Shown here: positions 10,751 through 22,874 of the stretch, piece after piece | Position numbering within the stretch: position 1 is the stretch's first letter | Layout of the letters: the number at the start of each line of letters is the position of its first letter | Source: Panopea generosa | Taxonomy: Eukaryota > Mollusca > Bivalvia > Adapedonta > Hiatellidae | DNA length: 64,000 nucleotides | Assembly (NCBI GenBank): GCA_029582155.1 | Contig: CM055908.1 | Location: forward strand, 15,983,352 to 16,047,351 | Direction of reading: 5' to 3' | Notes under the pieces: generated by a model | What the model saw: the letters and a program-made list of their open reading frames with translations, nothing else | What the model was told of the DNA's origin: nothing | Database searches by the model: none | Translations under genes and position numbers: made by a program

Positions 10751-11756
10751 CTGAACATCTATAAAATTCCATGAAATATATTCTAAATCTGTACAAAATT
10801 TCAGATATAAATCTGTGAGCAGCATGACAGAGAGATACAGCACATGCATGTTATCAGCTCCAATGGATCCCCTCCAGAAGCTTTAGAACCCATCACAGTC
10901 ACATACAACCTTAACAACTGGAAGCAGAATTCCCAAAACGAGAGTTGGAACTGAATGAATGGTTTGCAATGATTAAGTGTGTGAATATATCTGGAAACCA
11001 TCACCATCAGAACCATTTTTAACTTGTTAACATTTCCATCCTAGTATGCTTGAGGGTTTCAGAACAATTCAAACAACGCCATGTACAAGTCAAGCTCAGC
11101 AAAAACCGACACACGAGTATCTTTTCTGTATTTTACAGTCAACACAAACCAAGTGATATGGGGATGCTGACTTCTGACCAAATATCGATGCTACATAACA
11201 TTTATTGACCTACTGTGGACAACATTGTTATACACCATTGACCACTGCTCATCACTGTCGTATTAATTCAATATTATTCGCCCGAGCTACTACAGAGATA
11301 TGTTAAGGGACATACGCTAACAGAAATTGTTGCAAAGAACAAAAATATTTTACAAATTAACAGGTAATTAACAGCATTATAACTGTTATACTTTGATGTA
11401 TGGGTAAAACAGTAATTAAACACTAATGAGGTGCAATTCAAATTAATCATATTAACTTATAAAACAATCCTGGCTATAACCTGAAGAAATTACAGAAGCA
11501 ACATGCGTAACAGAGGTAATTAACGAGTTTCTATAATATACAGGTTGTGTAACATGTGTCAACAAATCACGCTGATTAATTCAAGTTTCATTAAAACAAG
11601 AGAATGATTTATACTGGGATTCCCAACCTGACAACCGCTTTGCACTAATTATTGACATTAATTGTTATGATGAACATGCATACAAAGTCAGACATTAATG
11701 AAAGTGACGAGGAAGGACCAAAAGAACTAGACACCATAAAAAAAATGTTTATGTTG
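10751..11756. other. AT-rich stretch, nothing recognised
   Basis: No recurrent element or convincing exon was seen. Open frames are short and unlike proteins. Confidence 0.5.
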
Positions 11757-11835
11757 ATGATGATGATGAGGAGGAGGAGGAGGAGGAGGAGGAGGAGGAG
11801 GATAATGGTTAAGAGTTTGATGATGATGATGATGG
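11757..11835. repeat. GAT / GAG trinucleotide microsatellite
   Basis: GAT repeats change to a run of about ten GAG/GGA triplets (11768-11801) and back to GAT. A short frame reads through as Met/Arg runs and is not a gene. Confidence 0.95.
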
Positions 11836-12000
11836 TTTAGAGTTAAGACATCATTGTGATGTTGACAATTATAATGATGACACTATGTTATTGATGTGAT
11901 GATTCACCAAGAATCTATTCACGAGTCTTGCGTCTTTCTCCATCAACATAAATGGTTGTCAATAAATATATGTAATTTGTTGAAAATAGTCTTTATGTTG

Positions 12001-12262
12001 TTGTTTGGTGTTAATTCCGCTTTCATCAATTTTTCAGTTATATCGCGACGGTGTCTACTTGAGACAGTATTCTAAGTGCTGCCACACTGAAATGATACCC
12101 CACCCAGTCACATTATACTGATACTGGGCTGACCAGACCAAGAACTACCAAGAAAGAAGCTTCTAGTACCATTTTTCAAGTCTATGGTAGGACCCAGCTG
12201 TGGATCAAATCCACGACCTTCTGCATGTGAGTAAGAAGCTCTGCCCCTCGATCACAGCTGAG
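12001..12262 (-). mobile_element. SINE B copy 2
   Basis: The 3' end (left) reads GTTTGGTGTTAATTCCGC. The body holds ATACCCCACCCAGTCACAT, the segment amplified in the array at 13484. The head (right) on the minus strand has a B-box-like GTGGATTTGATCCAC and an A-box-like region near GAGGGGCAGAGC. Confidence 0.82.
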
Positions 12263-12289
12263 GTTTGAAAATGGTCTTGAATGCCATTA

Positions 12290-12326
12290 AAATATAATGA
12301 TGACTGATGATGATTAATGATAACTG

Positions 12327-12373
<47 letters not shown>

Positions 12374-12530
12374 ATACATGAGTATTATGATAATGGTGGT
12401 GATGATGATGTACATGATTATTGTGTTGATGATAATCATGATCAAATGATAATGATGATAATGCTAGAAATTACAGTGTTATACTGATGATGTTGATGAT
12501 GATGATCGAAGGTGGTTGGGGCTTACAACT
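12290..12530. repeat. GAT-rich microsatellite region
   Basis: Uninterrupted GAT repeats run from about 12331 to 12372, and degenerate GAT/TGA triplets surround them out to about 12505. Confidence 0.9.
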
Positions 12531-12920
12531 GTAATGATGATGCTGTATTCTTTTGAAACACTGATTCCACTCCATGTACATCTGCGCCATGTGCATGTCA
12601 ATAATACAAGTAGAGACACACTAAATGGCAGCTAGGGAAACTTGAGATGATATAGTTTTCCGAGTTAACATTCCTATCTAACCACACTATTACCTACAAG
12701 CTGAGATATAGCAAAACATAACAATTCTGGCTGATTAACTTCTTTGCTGCAAAGTGAATAACATACACAACAAGTGAATTAACAATAAACAAGTGGAACG
12801 GCTGATAAGGGATGTTACATATAGTTATATATAAAATGTCGCCCACGATTTTACACAGTTGACCATCAACTGATAAAAATGTGTTTTTTTATTCTTCGTA
12901 GCAGTAGAGCTTAGTCATCA
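12531..12920. other. AT-rich stretch, nothing recognised
   Basis: Contains a pyrimidine-rich TTTTTTTATTCTTCGTAG near 12885 that looks like a splice acceptor. The sequence behind it is the start of a MITE, so no exon is called. Confidence 0.45.
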
Positions 12921-13166
12921 AGGGGACGTATTCACCAACCATTCCTGAGAATATTCTAAGACTTGAGCTTGAAAGTCCAAATTTCAACTTCAGATGTCTA
13001 GTTTATCATGAGATATAATTGTGAGTATTTATTTGACTATATACTAGATGTCCTACATACTTGCAAATTTTGGTCTTAAAAATGGTTTCTAAGTGTACTT
13101 TTCAAAGTTTATTCTTAAATTCAAGTCTAAGAATATTCTTAAGAACGGTTGGTGAATATAGACCTG
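12921..13166. mobile_element. MITE with about 40-bp terminal inverted repeats
   Basis: The left arm GTATTCACCAACCATTCCTG and the following AGAATATTCTAAGACTTGAG are mirrored at the right end (CTTAAGAACGGTTGGTGAAT). The interior is about 160 bp and non-coding. The superfamily is not assigned. Confidence 0.8.
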
Positions 13167-13432
13167 GTGTCAGTACAATTGTCAGGGAATGGGGTATAAA
13201 TCACATGGGGTTTAATGGACTATAAAATTGCTTGATTCTGTCAGTCCAACCTTCTGGTCCACACTTTCATGTTCTCTTTGTTACTTCCACATGTATGAAA
13301 TCATTTTTAAAAATAGCCGAAGTAGTTTAACATAACATATATATTATGCTGTATGCAAAAACTGGATGACTAGCCCAAAGGTCAAGGTCACATACAGAAC
13401 ACTTTGACATGCGGAGGCTTACATTGTTGGCC

Positions 13433-13483
13433 GAGAGTTTCTACTAAGATTGAGACTGCCACACTGAAACATGCTGCAGATAT
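13433..13483 (-). mobile_element. SINE B remnant at the left edge of the 46-bp array
   Basis: GAGAGTTTCTACTAAGATTG and ACTGCCACACTGAAACATG correspond to the SINE B body just 3' (minus sense) of the segment repeated in the array. Compare CGACGGTGTCTACTTGAG and GCTGCCACACTGAAATG at 12050-12095. The array is therefore embedded in a SINE B copy. Confidence 0.7.
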
Positions 13484-15686
13484 ATGGTATGATCCCAGTC
13501 ACATATTGACTGACAAAAGGTTGACACATGGTATGATACCCCACCCAATCACATACTGACACCAGGTTGACAAATGGTATGATACTCCACCCAGTCACAT
13601 ACTGACACCAGGTTGACACATGGTATGATACCCCACCCAGTCACATACTGACACCAGGTTGGCACATGGTATGATACTCCACCCAGTCAAATACTGACAC
13701 CAGGCTGACACATGGCATGATACTCTATCGAGTCACATACTGTCACATACTGACACCAGGTTGACACATGGTATGCTATCCCAACCAGTCACATACTGAC
13801 ACCAGGTTGGCACATGGTATGATACTCCACCCAGTCAAATACTGACACCAGGCTGACACATGGCATGATACTATATCGAGTCACATACTGTCACATACTG
13901 ACACCAGGTTGACTCATGGTATGCTATCCCAACCAGTCACATACTGACACCAGGTTGACACATGGTATGATACCCCACCCAGTCACATACTGACACCAGG
14001 TTGACACATGGTATGATACTCCACCCAGTCACATACTGACACCAGGCTTGACACATGGTATGCTATCCCACCCTGTCACATACTGACACCAGGTTGACAC
14101 ACGGTATGCTATCCCACCCTGTCACATACTGACACCAGGTTGACACATGGTATGATACTTCGCCCAGTCACATACTGGCACCAGGTTGACACATGGTATA
14201 ATACTCCACCCAGTCACATACTGACACCAGGTTGACACATGGTATAATATCCCACCCAGTCACATACTGACACCAGTTGGACAAATGGTAATGATCCCAC
14301 CCTAGTCCACATACTGAACACCAGGTTGACACATGGTATGAAACCCCACCTAGTCACATACTGACACCAGGTTGACACATGCGATGATACTCCATTCAGT
14401 CACATACCGACACCAGGTATACATATCGTATGATACTCCACCCAGTCACATACTGACACCAGGTTGACACATGGTATGATACTCCATCCAGTCACATACT
14501 GACACCAGGTTGACATATGGTATGATACCCAACCCAGTCACATAATGACACCAGATTGACACATGGTATGATACACCACCAAGTCACATACTGACACCAG
14601 GTTGACACATGGTATGATATCCCACCCATTCACATACTGACACCAGGTTGACACATGGTATGATATCCTAACCCATTCACATACTGACACCAGGTTGACA
14701 CATGGTATGATACCCCACCCAGTCACATACTGACACCAGGTTGACACATGGTATGATATCCCACCCAGTCACATACTGACACCAGGTTGACACATGGTGT
14801 GATACTCCACCCAGTCACATACCGACACCAATTGTACACATGGTATGATACTCCACCCAGTCACAAACCGACACCAGGTTGACACATGGTACGATACTCC
14901 ATCCTGTCACATACAAACACTAGGTTGACACATGGTATGATACTCCACCCAGTCACATACTGACACCAGGTTGACATATGGTATGATATCCCACCCAGTC
15001 ACATACTGACACCAGGTTGACACATGGTATGATATGCCCCACCAAGTCACATACTGACACCAGGTTGACACATGGTAGGAAACTCCACCCAGTAACATAC
15101 TGACACCAGGTTGACACATGGTATGATATCCCACCAAGTCACATACTGACACCAGGTTGACACATGGTATGATACCACCCAGTCACATACTGACACAAGG
15201 TTTACACATGGTATGATATTTCACCCAGTCACATACTGACACCCTGTTGACACATGGTATGATACCCCACCCAGTCACATACTGACACCAGGTTTACACA
15301 TGGTATGATATCCCACCAAGTCACATACTGACACCAGGTTTACACATGGTATGATATCCCACCAAGTCACATACTGACACCAGGTTGACCCATGGTATGA
15401 TATCCCACCGAGTCACATACTGACACCAGGTTGACACATGGTATGATATCCCACCCAGTCACATACTGACACCAGGTTGATACATGGTATGATATCCCAC
15501 CGAGTCACATACTGAAGCCAGGTTGACACATGGTATGATATCCCACCCAGTCACATACTGACACCAGGTTGATACATGGTATGATATCCCACCAAGTCAC
15601 ATACAGACACCAGGTTGATACATGGTATGATATCCCACCCAGTCACATACAGACACCAGGTTGACACATGGTATGATATCCCACCC
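13484..15686. repeat. Minisatellite, 46-bp unit, about 48 copies
   Basis: Each unit contains a form of ATACCCCACCCAGTCACAT followed by ACTGACACCAGGTTGACACA and TGGTATG. The first of these is identical to the single-copy segment of SINE B at 12091-12109, and the second matches SINE B CTGACACCAGGTCAACTGG at 1700. Point variants are scattered, and a longer unit (double CACATACTG) occurs twice near 13730 and 13880, pointing to block duplication. Periodic minus-strand frames are artefacts. Confidence 0.97.
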
Positions 15687-16571
15687 TTGGTTCATGTATA
15701 AATTCATGATCTTTCTTTGATTTTTTCCAAGGGGTAGACCACTGCTGCAGTGTTTCTCTTTAGTTCAAATTATTTATTTATTTATCTTGATGAAAACCTT
15801 GACCGCTTGAATTTTTTTTATGAAATTAAAGAATTTAAGATATGAGCTTGGTGATAGCATGTCACATAACAGAGATAATACAGTTATGAAGTTGCGATAT
15901 TAACTTCTAATACATTTTATTTAAATGCTACATCTTTGTTCTGCTACAGTTGACATTATATCTATAATATTTAAGCCCTTTTGTTTTAAACACAAATAAT
16001 ACTATAAAGAATTAATCATCTTTGTGAACAACTTCCTGTTTGTTTGTACTTTTAAGCTTTTGGGATGTAGCCAATAACAATACAGTACATGATTATGGTA
16101 TTTTTCCAGTATTTATCCAATGCCATTACATTTCAGAATCAAGAATAGGTAATAACACATAGAGAAGATCTAAAATTGTTTACAAAAAATTTTTTGAAAT
16201 AGTATGTATTTTAAAGAATGATTAGTAGACAATTGTCCTGATAGCTGCCACACTACTTGGTTAACATTAATTATAGTTATGAAAAATCTCCAACATCTGA
16301 CAAAAATTATGGTTCAAATTATTTAGATTTATACTGTACAACAGGAAATTTAATTTTAAAAAAAAAATGTGACTGTGGTAATTATAACTGACAATTGTAA
16401 ACTAATTAATCTTTACTGTTCAATTTAATATATGTTCAATACCTCCAATAACATCATACCCATAATGCATGCAACACAAGTGGACATTCAAATAATTAAT
16501 TTGTTCCTCATTTTTTCAATCTTTATGTTTTGTATATGGAGAATGAACCTGGAATCCTGATGGCATCACAT
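15687..16571. other. AT-rich stretch, nothing recognised
   Basis: Very AT-rich. No repeat shared with the rest of the window and no exon-like block was found. Confidence 0.5.
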
Positions 16572-16820
16572 GTTTTTTTTTCTTTTGAATGGGGTTTAAC
16601 GTCATTTTTAACACATTTCAGGTTATAGTATATGGTATATAGTATGCAGGAAGACTTCAGATGGAGTCAGAATGAGTAGAACCTAGTCCTTCCTACAAGT
16701 AACTGGCAAACTTTCTCACATTAAGTTTTTGGAGCGAGAGAGACTCGAACCTACAAACTTAGCAATGAGAGGTAAATGCTCTTGAGACTGGCGCCATAGA
16801 CCACTCGGCCATGGAGGACT
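16572..16820 (-). mobile_element. SINE C copy 4, best-preserved tRNA-Leu/Ser-like head
   Basis: On the minus strand the head reads ATGGCCGAGTGGTCTATGGC, an A box of tRNA-Leu/Ser type. A long variable-arm-like stretch follows, then the B box GGTTCGAGTCTCTC. The body and the T run at 16572-16581 (poly-A tail) follow. The large A-to-B spacing supports a class II (long variable arm) tRNA origin (inference). Confidence 0.85.
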
Positions 16821-16884
16821 CCACCCCCAACATTTACTACCAGGGTAGTAAATATTTGTAAGAGGAGACTATCAAATCACAACT

Positions 16885-17626
16885 GCCACACTAGGCTATC
16901 TGCTGATGGTGAATTACAACGCCACACTAGGCTATCTGCTGATGGTGAATTACAACGCCACACTAGGCTATATGCTGATGGTGAATACAACGCCACACTA
17001 GGCTATCTGCTGATGGTGAAATACAACGCCACACTAAGCTATCTGCTGATGGTGAATACAACGCCACACTAGGCTATCTGCTGATGGTGAATTACAACGC
17101 CACACTAGGCTATATGCTGATGGTGAATTACAACGCTACACTAGGCTTTATGCTGATGGTGAATACAACGCCACACTAGGCTTGATGCTGATGGTGAATT
17201 ACAACGCCACATTAGACTATCTGCTGATGGTCAATACAACGCCACACTAGGCTATCTGCTGATGGTGAATTACAAATCCACACTAGGCTATATGCTGATG
17301 GTGAATACAACACCACACTAGGCTATCTGCTGATGGTGAATTACAAATCCACACTAGGCTATATGCTGATGGTGAATACAACTGCCACACTAGGCTATCT
17401 GCTGATGGTGAATTACAACGCCACACTAGACTATATGCTGATGGTCAATACAACACCACACTAGGCTATCTGCTGATGGTGAATTACAAATCCACACTAG
17501 GCTATATGCTGATGGTGAATACAACGCCACACTAGGCTATCTGCTGATGGTGAATTACAAATCCACACTAGGCTATATGCTGATGGTGAATACAACGCCA
17601 CACTAGGCTATCTGCTGATGTTGAAT
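16885..17626. repeat. Minisatellite, 35/36-bp unit, about 21 copies
   Basis: The unit contains GCCACACTAGGCTATCTGCT then GATGGTGAATTACAAC. Two length types (GAATTACAAC and GAATACAAC) and two sequence types (ATCTGCTG and ATATGCTG) partly alternate, giving a dimeric higher-order pattern in the right half. It begins about 65 bp from the head of SINE C copy 4, but no source segment was identified. Confidence 0.96.
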
Positions 17627-18351
17627 TAGCACAGTTTCATGTGTATAAAGTGTTTGAAATTTTTGGAAGTTGGAGACTTTTTTCTTCAAACTGCATAGTA
17701 TTACAACAAATATTTTTGGGATTTTTTTTTTTTTTTTTTTGGCCAACAAAATGTATTTACAATAATCTAGTAGCATGCAACATTATAACAAAAACAATGC
17801 TGTGGTGACTTTGTAATTTTGAAAAAGAGTTCTCTGATTTGAATCATGTATAAAATTATATAAAACCTGCCCTCTTGCCATCTTGTGGCTTTTATATGGC
17901 AGTTGGGGCTTTAAAGCTTTCTTCGCCATCAAGCTTAAAAAAATTTGCATAAACAAACCCCAATTCATTCATACATTTCTATTACATGTTGACATGTGGT
18001 ATATTATATATTTTAAGTGGAAATTTATCAAAACTGCTGTATACATGTCTCCTTAAAGAACTAAATAAAGCAACTCCTTTTTCATTGCAGCTGGAAGTGT
18101 TCTATCTCGCTAAGATAAACATTGCATGATCTGCCTATTTTTGATGGGAGGCATTTAAAAAAGATTTTAATTTAAATTCTGTAACTACTAGCACTGCAGA
18201 AATAGATCACACTGATACTGAAACATTCCTGAAACTGTTCCATGAAACCTGCAGGATTTATTGTTAATTGATTAAATTTTGGTATCTATCACTTAATCTG
18301 TTTGTAATTTAGATCTCATCTTTGTTGGTAAACAACAGGCTCTGTAGTAGT
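17627..18351. other. AT-rich stretch with a T-rich run
   Basis: A long T run sits near 17721-17740. Nothing else was recognised. Confidence 0.5.
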
Positions 18352-18605
18352 TTCCGCCATCTACGGGAAACAGTGTCCTTAGCGCTGCCACATTGAAGTA
18401 TCATGCTTTAGACACATGGTACAATACCCCACCCAAGCACATTATATTGACACCGAGCCGACCAGACCTAGAACTATTCTCTAAATGCTGAGTGCCAAGT
18501 GATGAAGCTAGTAATATTTTTAAAGTCTTCGGTATGACCCGGGTGGGTATCGAACCCAAGACCTTCCGTATGGGAGGCAAATGCTATAACACTAGACATC
18601 TGCTG
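18352..18605 (-). mobile_element. SINE B copy 3
   Basis: Shares GCTGCCACATTGAAGTATC, ATACCCCACCCAAGCACAT and GAGTGCCAAGTGATGAAGC with the other SINE B copies. The head at the right has the B-box complement (GGTATCGAACCCAAGACC). The 3' end is shorter than in the copies at 1583 and 12001. Confidence 0.8.
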
Positions 18606-18830
18606 TGGTTAACAGGATCAATAACTACAAAGTCTCTATATTTCAACTATATCCCACTGTCATCAGTTTTGTTCTGAGTAATAACAAATATTTATCTAAG
18701 ATGTCAATTCCAGAACAAGGGAACAACAAGTTTCTCGGCAATCAAGTTAGAATACACTAGTATAAATTAAACTGAATCATAATAAATTTTATATGACATA
18801 GTTTTTGACCTGTCATGTTGGTTATCTTAA

Positions 18831-19127
18831 CTGATTTATAGATTGAATATATAGTGTCATTTTTATGCCATCGAGGGCTAACAGATGATCAGTTTACCTA
18901 ACTGCTGTTTCCTGGGATTCTGAAAAGTTAACCAGTACTCGAGCACCCCCATCTTTGCAAGTAACTGATAACTTTCCCACTTGAATCAGGGGTGAGTGAT
19001 GAATGATAACAAGACACATTGTCATATCTCAATCATCACGGAGACTGTTTCCGGGCAGGGATTCACAACTCTCGACCCTTGGATTGATAGTCAGGCGCTT
19101 AACCGAATGAACTGATCTGGCCCTGCA
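18831..19127 (-). mobile_element. SINE A copy 4
   Basis: Body ATGCCATCGAGGGCTAACAG and CTTTCCCACTTGAATCAG as in the other copies, with the tRNA-like head at the right (TAGTCAGGCGCTTAACCGAA). GTTATCTT lies just outside both ends (18821-18828 and about 19129), a possible short target duplication. Confidence 0.85.
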
Positions 19128-20835
19128 AGTTATCTTTTTTTTGTTTAGTTATCTTAAAAAAGAGTCCCAATGATGTGGTGAAGGTTGCCAAGGTGTTTGT
19201 GCATCATATCTATTTTAATGATTGGCGAATTTTACCACTCTGATTTAAGCTGCATAAGCCAAACTTCTCTTTCCTGGGATCTTTTGAAGACGCCGACTTT
19301 TAGACCGGATTTCTCAAAGTGGAACTATATCCGGTATTTTCATATTTTTTGCTTCAAACACATTGTACATTTTTTTTTTAAAAATAAACCATGTCAAGTG
19401 GTGATTTTATACTTTATTTGTTGAAATTAGATGCTAAGAAAATCCTTAACAATTGCATTGTTTTGTTTATGTGTAAAATGCCCTCAATAATAACACTTGA
19501 TTAAAATCAGTTCTACGAAAGTGGCAATCTTCCCGATTGCACTTCCCAACTTTATTACATACTTTTAAATGAGCAGATCTGAATCTTTACTAAGTAGTGC
19601 CTATAACAGATTTTTTCTGTAATAATGTTTAATATTTCTGAATCTAACATCAATTCGTAATCAACCATGATTGACAACAGGCAGAAAACTGGTAATGTTA
19701 CATTTGCTTCACGACTATTTTAATTGTTGCTCCGGGAAATGCTAATTAGTATGGATACTCCTAAATTTTAGCCCTCGTAGTAATTAGCAATCGTGTGTGC
19801 AGACATCAAATATCAAAAGTAGAGATTCAAGCACATTTTAACGTCATGTGTTTATTTTATGTACATTGAAAAGTAACTTCCATCCAACAGATACATAAAA
19901 ATTCAAGAACTACTTTCTCTTGAGCAGAACTATTTTCTCTTGAGGATGCATATGAAATGAGCTAAATTTTCCAACTACCAACATCCTACAATACTAATGA
20001 GATGCCAGAAAATCTGGCGCCTCAAACACTGGTATAATTGTAATATGTAGTATAAATTGTGACTAACTGGATCATGTCTGGTGCAAACTACTGTTGCTTA
20101 TTAGTAAAAAAATGTATTTAAACTTGCTATTACTACTGATATTTGAATGAGACCTGACTCATCGAATAACGTAAATGATTTAATAGTTTATCAGTAAACA
20201 ATCGGAAATTTCCAGACATCATTGATTTAATCCGAATAAGCGGTTAAATTTCAACTTAGATTTATACCTCTGATCTTAATATTATATTCCTGGATATATA
20301 GGCACAATATATTTATGTGTTTGAAAAAAAAAAATGGTATTCTTCCTTTTATAGAGATTTTACAGTAGATTATTTTGAACAATGGAACATGTTTCATCGA
20401 TTATGTCTGAATATCTGAATTTTGTGATAAACAATTAAGTATTATTGGGCAATATCTCCAGCTGCAATTTTATTTCAAACAGATAAAACATTGCTTTATA
20501 ATAAAACCTTCACAATCTTAAAATTTCAACTTTAAAACAGAACATTTATTTCATTCACCTTATCTGCTTGATGTATAAGACAAAAGAGAGCTATTAGAAA
20601 ATATTATCTTTTATTTCAGCTCAATTGGTTGTTTTCGCAGATCAGTTAGAAATCACGCAGTCGTATTGATTCAAGTTAAAAAAAGCAATCGTTTTATAAT
20701 ATTATGTTCATTTCATTTTGACGTTTGAAAATTGTCTTTTGTAAAATATTGTAAAATGGAAAGCAGTTAGTAGCATTACAAATTTAGAGATTTTGCAGAT
20801 AATGGGTATGTTGTCAGCTGACTGGTATCTTTACA

Positions 20836-20836
<1 letters not shown>
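19128..20836. other. AT-rich stretch, nothing recognised
   Basis: About 1.7 kb without recurrent elements. No splice-bounded open frame was noticed. Confidence 0.5.

Positions 20837-20879
<43 letters not shown>
20837..20879. repeat. CT dinucleotide microsatellite
   Basis: About 21 uninterrupted CT repeats, followed by TA-rich sequence. Confidence 0.98.
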
Positions 20880-20883
<4 letters not shown>

Positions 20884-21571
20884 TTATATGTATATATATT
20901 TATAATCAATACAATAATTTATATATTAATATAGTACTTATATATAAAATCAATACGGATGATGTGAAATTTAAAATCCACCGAAATGTGTCAAAAACAG
21001 TATTTCAATTGCAATGGTAAAATTGAAACAAAATTGCAATTCCAATAACAAATATCCCATAAATACAAATTTAGTTTAAACTTATTTATTTTACTTCAAA
21101 TGTGTGAATCAAGTTATTACAACTAAAACAAATCACACTTGAAAAGTCTTTTTGGTTAGACCCAACATTAAACAAGTGTCTTGCTCATGGACGCCACGTA
21201 TAGCTGTGAGGGAAGATGGAACCCGTGACCCTCCAATCATGATTACAATGCTCTTCAAATGAACCATGTGCTCATAGTCAGGTATAAATAATTCTTAAAA
21301 ATTCTTAAATAAATACACTGCAGTCTCATTATTACACAGTCCAAAACAACGCGAACTCTGTTTTTTCTCGGCTCCCATATTTTCAATGGCTACGTGAAAT
21401 TGTCAAGATATAAACCTTACAAATTACATGAAAGATCAAATAACAGAAACGACAACCAACCAATATAATTTTTTTATATCATTGCCCTGTTTTGATTCAA
21501 ACTCATCTTCTACTCGCCAACAAGCCTTGTTTAGAACAAACTGTTATAAACTTTACCTCATGGTGGTTTAA
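20880..21571. other. AT-rich stretch with a weak tRNA-like trace
   Basis: Around 21205-21275, read on the minus strand, GGGTCACGGGTTCCATC resembles a B box and may be a decayed SINE head. There is no clear body. The rest is unremarkable. Confidence 0.4.
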
Positions 21572-21794
21572 CCCTTTACTTCATATAGACGTCTTTGGAC
21601 ACCTCTAATATTGATAATCATTAATTCACCATGTACCAGCAATGGGTGAATTATGTTTATATTATCTGACAGAGTGGAAAACAGTGCAGGAAGTGTTTAG
21701 ATTGCTCGTTATGAACAATCTGAACTCTTCCTGCACTGTTTTCAAAGGTCTTCTGTGACTGGTGCGGGAAAAAGCGTATCTATGGAGTAAAGGG
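21572..21794. mobile_element. piggyBac-type MITE copy 1 (TTAA target)
   Basis: Flanked by TTAA on both sides (21568-21571 and 21795-21798). Ends are inverted: CCCTTTACTTCATATAGAC at the left and its near complement (TATGGAGTAAAGGG) at the right. CCC starts plus TTAA duplications are the hallmark of piggyBac (family knowledge). The centre is a large hairpin (AACAGTGCAGGAAGTG mirrored by CTTCCTGCACTGTT). The subterminal AGAGGTGTCC motif (as its complement) is present once only. Confidence 0.88.
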
Positions 21795-21879
21795 TTAAAG
21801 GATAGTTGATCGAGTCATGCCAGAAATAATTTTAAGTTAATAATCAGAGTGATTCCGTAAATGCTGACACACGCCAAAC

Positions 21880-22167
21880 GTGCTAAAGGTTAACTTTATT
21901 TTGTGGACCCGAGATCCGAGCTATGATGGGACCCGAGAGAAGTTTACAATATCATTAGAGAGAGAACAAGAGTTGTCAGAAGACAACAAAGCTCGTCTAT
22001 GGGATAAAACTAGCCACCCATGCAAAGATTGAGATTGGAGGCAAACACCAAAACTTAAATGCAACTAAACACAAAAGTTTAACCTGGGTGTCCACAGATG
22101 AAGCTGACGACACCGCCGGGGTCATGGCAATAGCTCTCCTGGACATTCGTCCCAGCAAGCTAAAAAA
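21880..22167 (+). mobile_element. Module-type element, 3' part with terminal hairpin
   Basis: It ends in a GAC-containing tract (GAAGCTGACGACACCGCC), then AGCTCTCCTGGA (22132-22143) pairing with TCCCAGCAAGCT (22150-22161), then AAAAAA. This is the same terminal design as the elements ending at 10750, 33950, 39675, 57194 and 58316. The left limit is uncertain. Confidence 0.6.
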
Positions 22168-22714
22168 CAAGATTTTTAATCTCAACTATGAACATAGCAT
22201 TACACACTATTTATTAACTGGCATATCTTTGTTTCTTTCAACTCTGAAAAAAATAAATCCCACATGAGACAAAAAGTCTGCAAAAAAGCTGTTACATTTT
22301 TGCGAAAAAGTTACCAGTTGCTTAAAAGTCCTGAAGATTTATTGCTAGAAGCTGTGCAAGACAAAAATTAATGGTGCCAGAAACCTCTGATCTTTATAAT
22401 TATTGTTCATTAAATCGCTTTGAGATAAAAAAACAACATAAACTGGTCTTGTATATGAATGCAGCCCGAGATCTGTTAAGGATAAAGAGAATTACTTTTA
22501 GTCATTTTCATCATGTTGAAACATATCCTGTCCAACTCTAAGGGTTGATTCATGACCTGCACAACATGTTATTGGTTCAGCTCAATTTGATAAACTATTC
22601 TGGCAAATGAATTTGAATTAAAATTAAAAAGTCAGGGAGATTGGAGTCTGGTTTCACTAACATTCCTTTGTTGATGAACTTAACCATATAAATTTAAAGT
22701 TATGAGGAAAGTCA
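22168..22714. other. AT-rich stretch, nothing recognised
   Basis: No repeat or gene evidence was seen. Confidence 0.5.
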
Positions 22715-22874
22715 TGACATTAGTTAAGCATTCTGCCAGCATCATAATAGCATCATGAGAACTTTTGTAAGTAATATTAAAATTTGCATGAACTTTGAAA
22801 AAGCATTTTTCAATACAAAGTTCATGCTAATTTGAAACTACTGGTGCATGCTGGTATGCTGTTAACGGTTAGAT
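22715..22874. mobile_element. Hairpin (foldback) element
   Basis: The inner stem GCATGAACTTT (about 22786-22796) pairs with AAAGTTCATGC (about 22817-22827). Outer segments GTTAAGCATTCTGCCAGCAT and the complement of ATGCTGGTATGCTGTTAAC extend the inverted symmetry to the edges. It is a non-coding MITE-like foldback with unknown target duplication. Confidence 0.65.

Noticed and set aside
12885-12930. Acceptor-like TTTTTTTATTCTTCGTAG resembling the acceptor at 4700
   Set aside because: The following sequence is the terminal inverted repeat of a MITE and has early stops.
13484-17626. CRISPR-like appearance of regularly spaced repeats
   Set aside because: There are no unique spacers. These are head-to-tail minisatellites in a eukaryotic genome.
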